Shown here: piece after piece, positions 1-13,187 of the stretch
Layout of the letters: each line of letters opens with the position of its first letter
How positions within the stretch are numbered: the stretch's first letter is position 1
Assembly (NCBI GenBank): GCA_036971615.1
Contig: JAYKKR010000005.1
Location: 1,984,001-2,048,000, forward strand
Length of the DNA stretch: 64,000 nt
Source of the DNA: Amyloporia xantha
Lineage: Eukaryota; Basidiomycota; Agaricomycetes; Polyporales; Adustoporiaceae
Direction of reading: 5' to 3'
Notes under the pieces: generated by a model
Seen by the model: only the letters and a program-made list of their open reading frames with translations
What the model was told of the DNA's origin: nothing
Database searches by the model: none
Translations under genes and position numbers: made by a program

Positions 1-1
1 T

Positions 2-1766
<1,765 letters not shown>

Positions 1767-2086
1767 TACCCGCTGCTCTACTCATTCTGCTGTCGATTTC
1801 TGGATCTGTCATGCTGTGTATTATTCCCTCGCTGTGTCTTCTGTTGTGTTTGTGGTCCGTTCTGTATACGTATAAGATGACTTCGTACTGCATTCGGCTG
1901 TAGCTCTATTCTTATTTCTTGCAATCAATGGCGGTGGTAGACATTAGATGAGATGGCGGGGCGAAGTGGTTAGTGAACAACTCCGAAATTGAAGGGTCAC
2001 TGGATGTTCCCCTTACCGAGACATTGTCCTACTGCGTGATGCCAATGAAAGACACCACCATGGTCATCTACACATTGTCATTTATT
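1767..2086. other. SMC3 3' flank, no gene seen
   Basis: T-rich, non-coding-looking sequence directly after the SMC3 stop, most likely its 3' UTR. It ends at the stop codon of the converging putative gene on the minus strand. I see no repeat or RNA gene here. Confidence 0.5.
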
Positions 2087-3027
2087 TCAGTGAACATCCA
2101 GGCCTACAAGTGCCAGCAGCCTCTTCTCGTAAGCTTGTAACTTTTCTTCTTGCTTCTGTAGCGTCATCTCGATGCGGAGTACAGATGTCGATAGGCGAAC
2201 CGATCTTTATTAGTAGGATCTCTATCTCATTGATCCTTGCACTTGCAGGGCTGAACCGAGGGAGGTTTTCGAGAAGAAGTCGATGTCGTAGAATATTTTG
2301 TTCATACGTTGAAGGAGAAAGTAGCCAGTGATAATGAACCTATACGAGAATGGTGGTACCATATCACAGTCCACAACGGGCACATTCAAGTATAGATTGC
2401 AGGATATGCGACACAATTCCGAGCAGACCCTGACACCATTAATAATTACAAACGCAGCACAGCCACAATCACTCCAGGCGGAGAATTCTCTGCTGTGGGT
2501 AATCGTGGCTGAGGTGGGCCTTGGGCTAGATGATTTGAAGCGAAGAACACAGGCCCTGCTTGTGGCTGGGGGTTATTGCATCGGGGAGCAGGTAGGCCAC
2601 ATGGATGGGCGATTTCCGCACAGAAGCCAGTATTTGGGCTGTGAGGGACTGTTTGTACGCGTCATGGCGACTGCATATTTGAGGCAACCCCGCGTAAACC
2701 CTCTACCATTGACCTCTTACAACTCCCTCATCTCCCATCCCTGCCTCAGCGCATCCTCGGCAGCCATCCCGTAGCACGTCCATGCCGTCCACTTGTAATT
2801 TCCGTGGCGGATGGGTTGCCGTTGCATGGCAGGCATGCCATAATTGCGTTGGACGTGATCGTCACAGAGGACGATTTGACAATGCTCTCTCGAAGGATCG
2901 CGTTGATCTTGTCTGTCAACAGCCCTGCCTAGTTGTTGCGGGAGTACACCAGACAGCCTACATGTTCGGGCGTCCTATGAGTCATTCAAACGTTCTCGGC
3001 TGTCAGTAGCGAGAGAGTGTCGCTCAT
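2087..3027 (-). CDS. Putative multi-exon gene of unknown function
   Basis: I do not recognise this protein. It is supported by splicing rather than by a long open frame. The last exon (2155-2087) reads KQEEKLQAYEKRLLALVGLDVH then stop. It joins in phase, through an intron 2242-2156 (donor GTGCAAG, acceptor CTACAG), to an upstream exon ending FFSKTSLGSALQ. That exon (lower end 2243) begins FIITGYFLLQRMNKIFYD, just after a TATAG acceptor near 2335, and connects in phase to an upstream stretch reading PRLPTAENSPPGVIVAVLRL. Further upstream several frames stay open and the structure is ambiguous; an ATG at 3027 reads MSDTLSLLTAEN. The C-terminus looks like an amphipathic or coiled-coil helix. The gene would converge on SMC3. 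The C-terminal two exons are the best supported; the 5' half and start are guesses, and a pseudogene cannot be excluded. Confidence 0.35.
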
Positions 3028-4593
3028 GACTAAAGGCGGAGAAGTGGGGATGCCTGGGGACCTAGTCCGGTCGAGAAGAATCACACGAGGGGATCCTCGG
3101 TGTGCTGATGCTGTCTGTTACGTGAAGTTCCGAGGACCAGTGGGTTAGTCACGGAGTGAATACACAAGTACACTGTGAATTCTGAGGGAAAATACTCACA
3201 ACACCGTGCAATCTTCAAGCAGGCACTTCGAGTGCATATAGCGGTCGGCGGAGCACGATCGACAAGATGAAGAAGTATGGTATAGGAGGGAAAGTAATCG
3301 CACACTGAGCAGAAGCATGACTTTGCTGCTGTTGTGGGCTCATATTTGAGCTTGACAGAACTGGTAAGTAATATGAAGTCGAGGAGAGTGTAGAACAAAT
3401 AAAGTTGCAAGCACGAAGGGTATTTATGCGCGCAAGAATTGAGCGAGTGGCCGCTGGACCCAACAACAAAAGTGGCGCAAAGCATTGTTCCTAAATAACA
3501 GGCGGACAGGCGGACCAAGCAACGTGGCTGATGCGGGCCCCATTGAAGACAACGGACCGCTTGACCCGGTCGCGATCTGGAAGGCAGGGTTAAAGCAATG
3601 GTGATATATCGTCATACTCGCCTGCAGTGCAGATGGGCTGAGAAGAGTAACATAATTTAGGACATCAACTTGCAGCGTCTCATTCAGCAGGTCTGCTGAG
3701 CGAAAAAAGGCAAGCTATCCTTCAAAAGGCTCCATACGCGCACCGTGAACATAGATTGTTCTGAGGTCGAAAAATGAGGTAGAGATTCGAACCTACCGCG
3801 AACTATCCGACAGATTAACTAACCGTCAAACAGGACTTCTGAGTATGAAACTTGACAGTCCAGAGTACATGTTGTGCTCCATGTCAGGCACCGACGTTTC
3901 TTCAAAATTAGGATACAGAATGAACTGAGGCGCAGCCAAAATTCTATTGAGAAATCACGGCTGTTTGATGTAGTATTGAGGCTCAGGAACTTCCGGCTTG
4001 ATTTCGTATGCCAAGACCACCGAATGAAATCGTGTCACGAAAGAGATCACCTGAACACAATTATCAGCATGGACAAATTGTAAAAAAGGTGGTTGCGTAC
4101 GATTCGAAAAATCGGGCTACTTGCTGGCACCCTGGCACCTGAGGAAATATGATGGTAATTTTGGCCACGAACAGGCACTCAAAATAACAGGGTGCTGCGC
4201 CAGGATCGTCCGCGTAGTATGATTCCGTTGCGCGACCGTTGGACGTGCAAGACTGGCTACGGGGAATCAGCGGGGACGTCAACTCAGATACAGGGCAGTC
4301 GTTGACGTTTGTGAACACAGGTGAATGAGCAAAGTAGCGGATGGATGCGTGTTGTATAGTCTAAAAGCTAGCCGTCAGGAGACACAACTTGTATCGAGTT
4401 GAATATGGAACGTTGCAGTCTAATTTCTAGATCTCGATGTGGCAACGGCGTCTGATCGCACACAACCGGCCTTGTGCACCTGCGCCTCGATCCCGTTTTG
4501 CTTGTCCTTGCAGGCAATTCAAGCCTCAAACGACCCTCGGACGACACAAAACTTAAAGGTGCACTATAACTGCTGAAGACCAGACATTAGAGG
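3028..4593. other. Intergenic, no gene supported
   Basis: About 1.6 kb without a convincing coding exon. Short open frames on both strands have no splice continuity or family resemblance. A hairpin-like stretch at 3777-3796 contains, on the minus strand, a T-loop-like GGTTCGAATC, but no tRNA folds around it. The last few hundred bases before 4594 presumably carry the promoter of the next gene. Confidence 0.4.
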
Positions 4594-7118
4594 ATGCCTT
4601 CAGCTTCACATTCCCCTCGGCGCAAACGCGTCAGACGATACTTCTCCGCGTCCGCTGCCACAGGCGCAAGACTCAGCGGAAAGCTCGCGGCCCTTTCCAA
4701 TGGCCAATCAACCTCTCGCACCCGCCGTAGAGGCTCTTCCGTGTCTAGTGGTGGCTACAACTTCTCTCCAGAGCGAACAGGTGACGACTCTGGCATCGAG
4801 GACGAGCACTCGCTGCGCATCGAAGATGACCGCTCTGCCTTTTCCCCATCTGAATCCCAACAGACCTTGGGTTCTGCAAGACAGCCGCTAACGTACTCTT
4901 CGTTGCCCCCTACACCCATCTCTCCCTCTCCACCGTCGCAATCTCCTTCCTCTGCGCTTTCGCCGGCTATATCGACCTTTCCTTCTACCGAGGTCTATCA
5001 TGAGCCCCCGTTCTCAATATGGGACTACCTGCGCGAGGAGCTACTGGCGACGGATTTCGACTCCCACCAAGAATTGAAATGGGAGAGAGTGAGCAACTTC
5101 CTGAACATGCCTGTGGCGTTGGAGAAGGTAAGCGTTCCCGAATCCTCACCAATTTTGCCTGCTCTGACGTCTGTCTCTCCAGATATTCTTCTTTGGATTT
5201 ATTGTCTGCCTAGACTCTTTCCTCTATACGTTCACCATTCTACCCATCCGCTTCGCACTAGCTTCCTGGCGTCTCCTGCTCAACATCGTCTCCCGCTCCG
5301 CTCTGCCCCTACCACCTTCTCAGAAAGCTGACATACTTCGTGCCTTACTTCTCATTGCGTCGATCATGGCTCTCGGCCCGCTAACAGACGCGAGTAAAAT
5401 CTATCACTCTATTCGCGGACAAGATACCATCAAACTGTATGTGATCTTTAATGCGCTCGAAGTACGCTCCATTCTCTATCCTACCCTGTATTTTCATTGT
5501 ACATCTGGACCGCCAGCTAATCTACTTTATTCCATTGCGGCTGCGAACGTGCCCTGTCCTGTAGATCGCGGATCGCCTATGTGCGTCCATTGGCCAGGAT
5601 ATATTGGACTGCTTGTTCTCCCGATCTACGCTGGAGGTGATATCACATCGAAAGCGCCCGACGTCATACATATTTCGTCCTGTCGTATTCTTCGTGTTGG
5701 CACTCATATATAACGGTAAGAAGAAACGTGGTTACCTATTCTGGCAAGAGATGCTGGACTCACGGTTATAATCATAGTGTCACATACATTGGTCATGATA
5801 TACCAAATGATCTCGTTAAATGTTGCTGTCAACTCCTACGACCATGCGCTCTTGACGCTCCTGGTGTCCAATCAGTTCGTCGAGATCAAAGGCAGCGTGT
5901 TCAAGAAGTTTGAGAAGGACAATTTGTTCCAGATTACTTGTGCAGGTGCGATGATCTTTGCTCTCGCCGTCTGAGGGTCGTTTCTGAACACGGGACTCTC
6001 TTCTCTTTAGATATTGTGGAGCGCTTTACCCTCGCATTGATGCTCTGCATAGTCGCCTTCCGTAACCTCATCGAGCTAAGCGGATCCTCGTTTAACTTCA
6101 GCGATGGCTTTGCGCTCCCCAAAAGCTTTGGATGGTTCCGAGGGAACAACGTCCTCTGGACGATCTCGTATGTGCGTGTACTCGTTGCTGTTCTTTGTAC
6201 TACCTTCCATTGATCAGAACGACCACAGCCCGTGCTAACAGTGATGGCGTCAGAGATGTGTGTGGACTGGCTAAAACATGCGTTCATCACCAAATTCAAC
6301 CATATCCGGCCGTCCGTTTACGAGCGCTACACGGACGTCCTCTGCCGGGACCTCGCGAGCGGGAGCGCCGTCGGACGGCGGGGTGCGCGCAAGGTGTGTT
6401 CATCTCCCCGCCCTTTGTTCCGACGCGGGCGTTTGGCTGACGATGTCTGGCGATGTCCCTAGCACACCTACGTCGACCAGTCTCCCCTTGTCGCACGCCG
6501 GCTCGGATTCGCGAGCCTGCCTCTCGCGGTGCTCGCGGTGCTCATCGGCTCGCAGTCCGTCGACCTGCTCATCTCGATGCACACGGACGGCTCGGTCCCA
6601 TGGATATGGACACGGTCCCTGGAGGACATCTCCAACGACGAGCTGATCAACGCCGCGAAGTGGGTCGCGCTGGCGGTGCTGATGTGGTTTTGGTGAGTGT
6701 GCCCCTCTTGTCTGTTCCAGTGATACGAATAGAGACTGACAGACGCGGTTCGCCAGCTTCGTCGTCATCAAAATCATCTTGGGCGTGCAACTGCTGGGGT
6801 ATGCCACGCGGCGGCGGGCAGGTATGGAGGGACGAGAAGCGGCGGATGTTGTGAACGATTTTGGGAGGAACCCCATAGGAGAGGGCAAGGAAGAGCAGGT
6901 GGGTTGCGCTCACGTAGACGCCGATATTCTTCTTGCGATTAACACGACTTGCGCAGATGTACAACCGCGAGCTGAAGACGCTGCTTGACGATAGGCGTGA
7001 TGACGCGGCGCCCGTACCGGATGTTGGAGAGCGCAAGCTGGGGGAGGAGCCGGGAAAGCGTAAGCGACTACCGCTGGAGGAGATCACCAGGTTTACTATG
7101 GTCAAACGGATCTGGTAG
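4594..7118 (+). CDS. TAPT1/EMP65-family multi-pass membrane protein
   Basis: Member of the TAPT1 (DUF747) family, endoplasmic-reticulum/Golgi-type membrane proteins conserved from yeast (EMP65) to plants (POD1) and animals. The N-terminal ~130 residues are basic and Ser/Pro-rich, probably cytosolic. The conserved core starts at about WDYLREELLATDFDSHQELK and runs through IFFFGFIVCLDSFLYTFTILPIRF, then the family blocks GPLTDASKIYHSIRGQ, IKLYVIFNALE and NVAVNSYDHALLTLLVSNQFVEIKG, where 'LLVSNQFVEIKGSVFKKF' is highly characteristic. Later come VERFTLALMLCIVAFRNL and MASEMCVDWLKHAFITKFN. About ten exons are separated by short introns (first donor at 5128). The ATG at 4594 heads the first open exon; the stop TAG is 7116-7118, after LEEITRFTMVKRIW. 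Several hydrophobic segments suggest six to eight membrane spans. It appears intact. Family assignment is firm; the exact role in this fungus is not known from sequence. Confidence 0.93.
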
Positions 7119-7707
7119 GATCTATGATATGTTTGATGTTGTAACGATTACATGGCTGTTTACCTACGATGATCACGAATAATATTACCTATACTATATA
7201 CCTGCGCGAAGGGCACAATCGACGTATCTTGTCTAAGACGATTGCCTTCAACTGCTATGTTACCGGCTCGAACAGCTTCAAATAACCTCATTGTATTTCC
7301 AGAAACGATTCGCGTACTAGACCTCTATGGCTACAGGAGCAGTCTACTGGATCTACACGCGACAAACGAGTGACCGATGCTTTGGATACCTATTGATACA
7401 ATATGTGACAGATACGGCCACAATAGAGATAGAAAGATGATTCAAGGAGTGGATAGCTGTGGATAGCGATGCGGGAATAAATCAACGAGTGTACGAGCAA
7501 CGACAGCATTGCAAATAGGAAACAAGAATATATTAACGAGCGCACGGGCAACGATAGCATTGCAGAGAGCGAGGAAATTGAGAAGAGAGAGGGACGTCAG
7601 TTGGTGTATACAAGTAGTCAGGAATGAAGAAGGATTCGCAAATATTAGTTCAAGACATAATCATAGAGTGGAGACAATCGTTGGGAGTTGGCTCAGGTAG
7701 ATCCGGT
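7119..7707. other. Convergent 3' flanks, no gene seen
   Basis: Region between two genes that end towards each other. It is moderately AT-rich. A near-direct repeat is visible: 'aacgagtgtacgagcaacgacagcattgcaaata' around 7483-7517 resembles 'aacgagcgcacgggcaacgatagcattgcagaga' around 7534-7567. I see no coding exon or RNA gene. Confidence 0.45.
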
Positions 7708-9929
7708 CTACAAGAAGCCCTCACCAGTTCGGCTGTCGACTCTCTTGTGCCTGCGTGCTGCTTTCGATGCCGCAGCGGTCGGTTGAGATCCCGTCTGGGA
7801 CGGCCTCGAATCCTGGGTGTGTTGCCGCGTCGGCTCAGTAGGCCTCACCGTACGCGGCTCCTCATAGCGCGGACGGGAGCTGCTAGACTGCGGGACCGGC
7901 GCAGAAAGCTGAGGCATGGAGCGCATGTTGTGAACCTCCGCCTTGTGCGAGGTCACGCTCGCAGACGGGGAAGAGACCTCCACCTTGCGCGCACCAGCCG
8001 TATGCTTGACAGGGATGCTGGCGGCGAGCTCGGGAAGAGTGGACCCGGCGCGGTACACGGTGCTGTCGAGCGGGGGGACGGGGATCTGCTGCGGCGTGGG
8101 CGCGGCCATGCGCTGGTAGATGGAGAACACTGTGGAGTCGTTCGAGTAGCAGGACGTCGGCGAGTCGGGCAGGTCCTTGTCGCTGTTCATCCGCGTGACG
8201 TTGGCGAAGAGCTTCGCATGCTTGTTGGTTTCGAGTGGGTCGAGGCGGGGATGGTCGCGCCGATGAGAATTAGGAGTGGCTGCATGGGCAATCTCGCCTC
8301 CACGCGGCTGAGTAGAGGGCGCAGTTGGCTTTCCCAGCTGTTCGGTGCGGTCTCCGCGGCGGTGAGAGTCGACGACGACGGCTGTATGACTCGTCTCGTC
8401 TCCGCGTCGGCGAGGAGAGCCGGTGACGTTCTTGGCATGCTCCTGCCCGTGACTTCGTGAGGAAGACGTGGTGTTGACACTGGACCCGTCGTCGTACCGA
8501 AGCCTCGACGGCGTCTTGGGCCTTCCGGTATGCACCCCGTAGTCCTGCGGTGTCGGGCTCACAGTTCTGTTACGCTCGCCACGCTCGCGGTGCTCCGAGG
8601 CGACCTTCATGTTCTGGCCGGACCGTTCGTCGCGGTGTCCGGAGACGTGGTGTGCACCTCTGCTCTCGTCGTATCGAGCTTGCGGAGCCGCAGGCGCAGC
8701 AGCGACGGAAAGCCCCTGCCTGGAAGCCTTCTTGGCAATCTGTAGCGGCTGGATTTGCACCGCAGGCGGCGTGACGGACGGCTGCCGCTGATGGTGCCTC
8801 GAATGGCCGCGCGATTTATCCTGCTGAAGGTCCAGCATGGTCCCAGAAGACGCCGCGCGCCGCACGCTGTGTCCGTTCGTCTCCTTTACAGGCTCTCTAG
8901 CGGACCGCATGTTTGGCGTGCTGTCCATGCGCGCGAAGGGGCTGTAGACCTGGCGACTAGGCGGCGTGGACATCGCGTTATTGTGCCCCGACTCGAGGCG
9001 TTGCTGCTCGGGCGCGGTCTTGGATCTGTCATGGCGAGGGCGCGGCTGGGGGGTCGACTGGTAGACACCATAGTCGACGTACGTAGGGCCCGTGGCTTGC
9101 GGCTCCGTGATGGCGGCAGCGGCACGCGCCGTCTGTCGTGGCTTCCGCTGCTCGAGAGCTGGGCTATCGTCATGGGACGCCAAGCGTCTGTGCAGGAAGG
9201 GCGTGTAGTTCTGCGGCGCATACTGCTGGCGCGCGTCGACCGCGACCAGATGGGTGTCGCTCGCCGAGCGGTGGAGCGGGTCGGAAGAGGCGTGCCCCCG
9301 CGGACGATGACCAGGGGGGTAGTACACGCGCTTGGGCGCGTCCGCAGGACGCGGGACAAAGCCGTAGTACTTGGTCGGGTCCTCGCCCTCGGCGTATGCC
9401 GGGACAGGGGGGAGTGGTTTGCTCACTTCACTGTGGCGCATGCGACGGGGTGCCCGCGCGTTTGAGTTCGCGTCTGTGTTCGCGTTCGTCCTCGCTGTGG
9501 GCTTCTTGTTCGACGACGGCTCGTGCGCGAGCTGGTCCAGCGGCTTGTCCAGGCCCCAGTTACGCAGGCTCCGCAAGTGGCGCTCGCGGTCCTTCTCTGC
9601 GAGCTCCTGCGCGAGTCCAGGGGGTGGCGGGAGGAACTCTGAGGGAGACGGGAAGGACGGCGTGGAGAGCGATGCATTGGGAGAGGAGTGAGGTTCGATG
9701 CTCAAGTAGCGAATGAGGTCTTTGCTGATTGGCTTGCCACCTTGGTAGCTGGGCTTGCGCGAGTGGCCTTCAGGGTTGGACGGCCAGCGTTTGACGGAGG
9801 GCCGGTTGTCCTGCGGGTCATCGGCGTCGCCGACGAGCGGCCTGTGGCTCCGTTAGCGGCGAGCCGGAACGTTGAAAGAATGGTAATTTACCTTATCAGA
9901 GAAGCAGAAAGCTTCCGTATTCGTTTCAT
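7708..9929 (-). CDS. Large low-complexity, probably disordered protein
   Basis: Unrecognised protein of 723 residues. I read exon 1 as 9929-9892 (MKRIRKLSASLI) joined in phase by a GTAAAT..CACAG intron (9891-9842) to one long exon 9841-7708. This moves the start well upstream of the first internal candidate and adds a conserved-looking N-terminus containing DNRPSVKRWPSNPEGHSRKP and GGKPISKDLIRYL. The rest is rich in Ser, Pro, Arg and His, with recurring polar patches such as RHHQRQ, SSSRSHGQEH and PVPPLDSTVY, and has no membrane segment or catalytic motif. The basic tail ARRHKRVDSRTGEGFL could be a nuclear localisation signal, though this is an inference. High third-position GC and the uninterrupted 2.1-kb frame support it being real. 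No function is proposed. Confidence 0.8.
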
Positions 9930-11423
9930 GATTGTGTAGGTGTGTTATAGTCGAGGTGTGGCTGGAGCAATGGAAGTTGGGACACGTGAAGGTGGGAGGT
10001 GTTCACAATGGTGGGGGTTAACAAGGAAGTGGGAGGGGGATCAGCGGTTCTGAATGGGAGAAGCTTCGGGGGTTGAAAGTAAAGGGGGTTCGGTGGCGGT
10101 GAGACGCTTTGGGAGCCTTTTTGTAGTTTTCTCTTTTTGGTCGGAAGGTCAAAGCAATATGCCACATCGGCGACATGAGGACCCACAAAGCCCTTTACCC
10201 TTTATCCGGAGTGGCCTTTATGAAAGGCCACCCGTGCCACGTTTTCCACGAACCACTGACTTTTCACTGTCTAACCTGAATATACATTCGTATCCACTCA
10301 TGGTATCGAAGACGACTCAGAGGTCACTGCTACATTGCACAGGACGGCTCAAAATTATCAGCACGGAGCTTATAGGAGATATGAGATTCGAATAAACTGA
10401 CTTGAACTCTTGAAGATCCGACACGGTTACGAATTGGGCACAAGTACTAGGTAACCAGGCCGACGGCGGCAGGTCGCGGTGTTCAGAAAAATTATGGGGT
10501 GAGCAGAGCAGGGATTATCCAGAGCCTATCGTGGACAATACAACAACTTTGATGTAGGAAATGCCGTGAAGATGATCATCCAGGGTGCTTGGTATCAAAC
10601 ATCGGACGGGTTCTGTCGGTTTTGCTGTCGGAGCCGTGGCCAACCTCTACACTTGCTAAATTCGGCATGTTAAGCGCGATGGAAGCATCGGGCATGCGAG
10701 GAGGCGTGGTATCAAGGTGAGTCTTTGGTAGACGCTAAGGCGAACGAATTGGGAAAACAGTCGGCAATAACTGACTCAGAAACCATTTGGATCCTGGATT
10801 AGAACGATGATATAGATAGCGCGGCCCGCAGCCTAAGGTACTAAGTATGTATGACTACGATACAAATCCTTGGGGTTTGACCGCAGCATTCGTTCAACTT
10901 CTGCTGCTTAAAATCGCAAGTACGATAACACGCAGACGGCACATGTTGCACAGCTCTTGTCTGCGGAGAGCTGTGGGAGACTGTGCGCTGCTGCGCACGA
11001 CGGCGCCTGCCAGTGTACGGAATATTAGGACCTGCAGGGCAGTAGTGTCGACAAATGGACGAGGGAACTGAAGGCACGTGGACAGGATACGACGTCGACG
11101 TGCCTGGTGTGGGGGTGCCCTGGGGAGGAGCGTGGGCAGCCCGTGGCAAGGCTGTGGAGAGAACGCTGGAGACAGTTTGGAGAACAGTCGTTGACGTAAT
11201 CCGCTTGCCATAACAGGAAACCGCACGTCATGGACCAATCGAATGTCCTCTCCCTTAAATTCCGGTCAGGTCTCAGCCAGCCGCATCCCATTCCATCCTC
11301 CGTCTCTCACTCCAAGTCCATCCCCCGTACGTGATCCACCCCACAGTCTCTCCTTATTCATTTGCTTATCACCTTCCGCAGCTTCACGACAAGACTTTCA
11401 CGACCCCATATTCACGACTCAAC
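9930..11423. other. Divergent intergenic region
   Basis: About 1.5 kb between the starts of two divergent genes. A perfect 9-bp hairpin (GTGGCCTTT / AAAGGCCAC, loop ATG) lies at 10211-10231. The stretch from about 11280 to 11420 is C/T-rich, as is common just upstream of fungal start codons. Small open frames around 10840-11290 on both strands lack splice sites or protein-like composition and are not called. Confidence 0.45.
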
Positions 11424-12155
11424 ATGGCCGCCGACGCTGCAATTCCGGGTCTCTTCCTCACCTTCGCCGCCATGGTGCTCCTCGTCTTCGTATGTCCATA
11501 CCCGTTCAAGTCGCATTGTTACCCGTGTTGAGCATAAAACCACAGGCCTCCGTGTCAACACCCACCTGGAACTCGATCTCCTACCTCAACACGGATGTCG
11601 GGGGCACCACGACCCATTTCGGCGTGTTTGGCTACACCGGCTCGAAGGCGTCCGTCGGATGGTATTTCCCACCAGGCGTAGCGTGCGTGTACACTTACTA
11701 TTCGTCTCACACACGCGCTGAGCGTCGCCGCAGTGACAGCGAGCTGAATGACGGCCTCTTCCACAACCTCACCATCGTCCTTATCCTCATTCCCATCGGT
11801 GCGTCTCTTATCTTATCCCGCTAGCGCCTTACTAACTTCATCCCTTCTAGCCGCCGGCCTGTCAGGCATCTCCTTCCTTTTCGGCCTGTGCGGTGCCGCT
11901 TACCACCGTGTCGGCACAGTCTTCATGACCCTCGTCTCTGCCCTCGCTTTCATCGTCACCCTCGTCGTCTGGATTGTCGAGATGGCCCTGTTCGGTATCG
12001 CGCGCGACCACGTCCGCGATCGCGGGGACTACGCGCAGTACGGGAACGCTAACTGGCTCGTCCTCGGCGCGCTCGTGGCGCTCTTCCTCGCCTTCTTCGC
12101 CAGCCTGTGCGGTATCTTCGGCAGCTACCGCACGCGGCGTGCTGCAGCGTACTAA
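11424..12155 (+). CDS. SUR7/PalI-family four-span membrane protein
   Basis: SUR7/PalI (RIM9) family: small plasma-membrane proteins of eisosomes or of the ambient-pH sensing complex. Exons are 11424-11489, 11546-11682, 11734-11798 and 11851-12155, all joined in phase, giving about 190 residues. The first span is GLFLTFAAMVLLVF at residues ~9-22. A short outside loop contains TPTWNSISYLNTDVGG, and three further spans follow (LTIVLILIPIAAGLSGI, VFMTLVSALAFIVTLVVWIV, NWLVLGALVALFLAFFASLCGIF). The pattern of loop between spans 3 and 4 (ALFGIARDHVRDRG...YGNANWL) is typical of the family. The tail is short and basic (YRTRRAAAY), unlike the long tail of true PalI, so a SUR7-like role is more likely than pH signalling. 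The ATG at 11424 has good context (CAACATGG). Confidence 0.9.
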
Positions 12156-13187
12156 GTGCGAGCAGTGGTGTGGTGAGGGGAAGCTAGATGCGATTGTGCT
12201 ACGACGTGTGCTTTTGAACCGTTCGCTTTTTTTTTCTTGCTGCATCTCGGGACGATTATTCCCTCCCCCAGTTCACCCACGATTCCCCCATGAATGCGCC
12301 TATCTTACGCCATTCATCCTCGTAATGCCGCCTTGATGTTCGCTATTTGCCAAAAGCACTCGACAGCTGGATACGGATACCCTGATCCCTGCGCTCGAAT
12401 CTGCTGTAATGATGACCCGCCTATTTCGAGCTGCGTCGCTCTTTTTCGTCTAGTGTTTATGCGCCCTCGAAGATTGGGTGCTGTTGTATCGCATACCGTA
12501 CTTTTTTGTTATATGCCAAGTACTGTAACTTTATATATCCTTCTGTAATGAATACAAAATGATACCATTAGTGTGATAGCTTCAGGTGTCTGTCGAGATA
12601 CATAAGTATGCATGCAACGGCGATGCAAATTTAATATTTACAGAAATTGCGGAAGTCATCGATCGGGGGCAATATTTAATCTACTCGCGATCGGTTGTCA
12701 CTTCTCCATGGACTTCTTGGGGGAAATGAATGGTATGTTAGGTCGTCCGGAAAAGGCATTCCATTTGCTATATTTGGTATACTATATGGAGCACGACTCC
12801 TGCAGATGCATTCGCTGGGGTAAATTGACGATATTCGCACTCAGGAATGGCATGGAAAAATGATCGGAGGGGGTTGAATTTCCAGCCAATGGGTTCGGAG
12901 GCTTGATGTTGAAAAGGGAGCTCGTTGAGGGAAACCCTGGCAGCAGCAGTGTTTGATCTCATAGCATGTCCGGCGCTCGGCATGTGTGCCACTTCAAGCT
13001 GTATTCGATGATAACATACCTGTCAGTCGAAAACAGGGGAGTTTCGACATAGGGCATCACACGCAGACCGAAAATTGGGTCGATTGGGGGAGTAAGAAAT
13101 ATCGACGAGCAAGGCATTAAATAAAGCTACAGTGGACCTCTGCCGTCTGAATTGGAATCGTCCGTCGGACAGCACACGGTGCCAGCA
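12156..13187. other. Intergenic, no gene supported
   Basis: Convergent gap. The first ~400 bases after 12155 are T-rich and probably hold the 3' UTR of the preceding gene. From 12600 to 13180 I find only short open frames without support on either strand, and no repeat family. Confidence 0.45.

Noticed and set aside
3777..3796. tRNA T-arm-like GGTTCGAATC on the minus strand, with a T-run downstream
   Set aside because: The surrounding bases do not form acceptor, D and anticodon stems of a tRNA; the T-stem itself pairs poorly.
7624..9716. Several plus-strand Arg-rich frames opposite the disordered-protein gene
   Set aside because: They are antisense shadows; the minus strand has a single 2.1-kb exon with a good first exon and intron.
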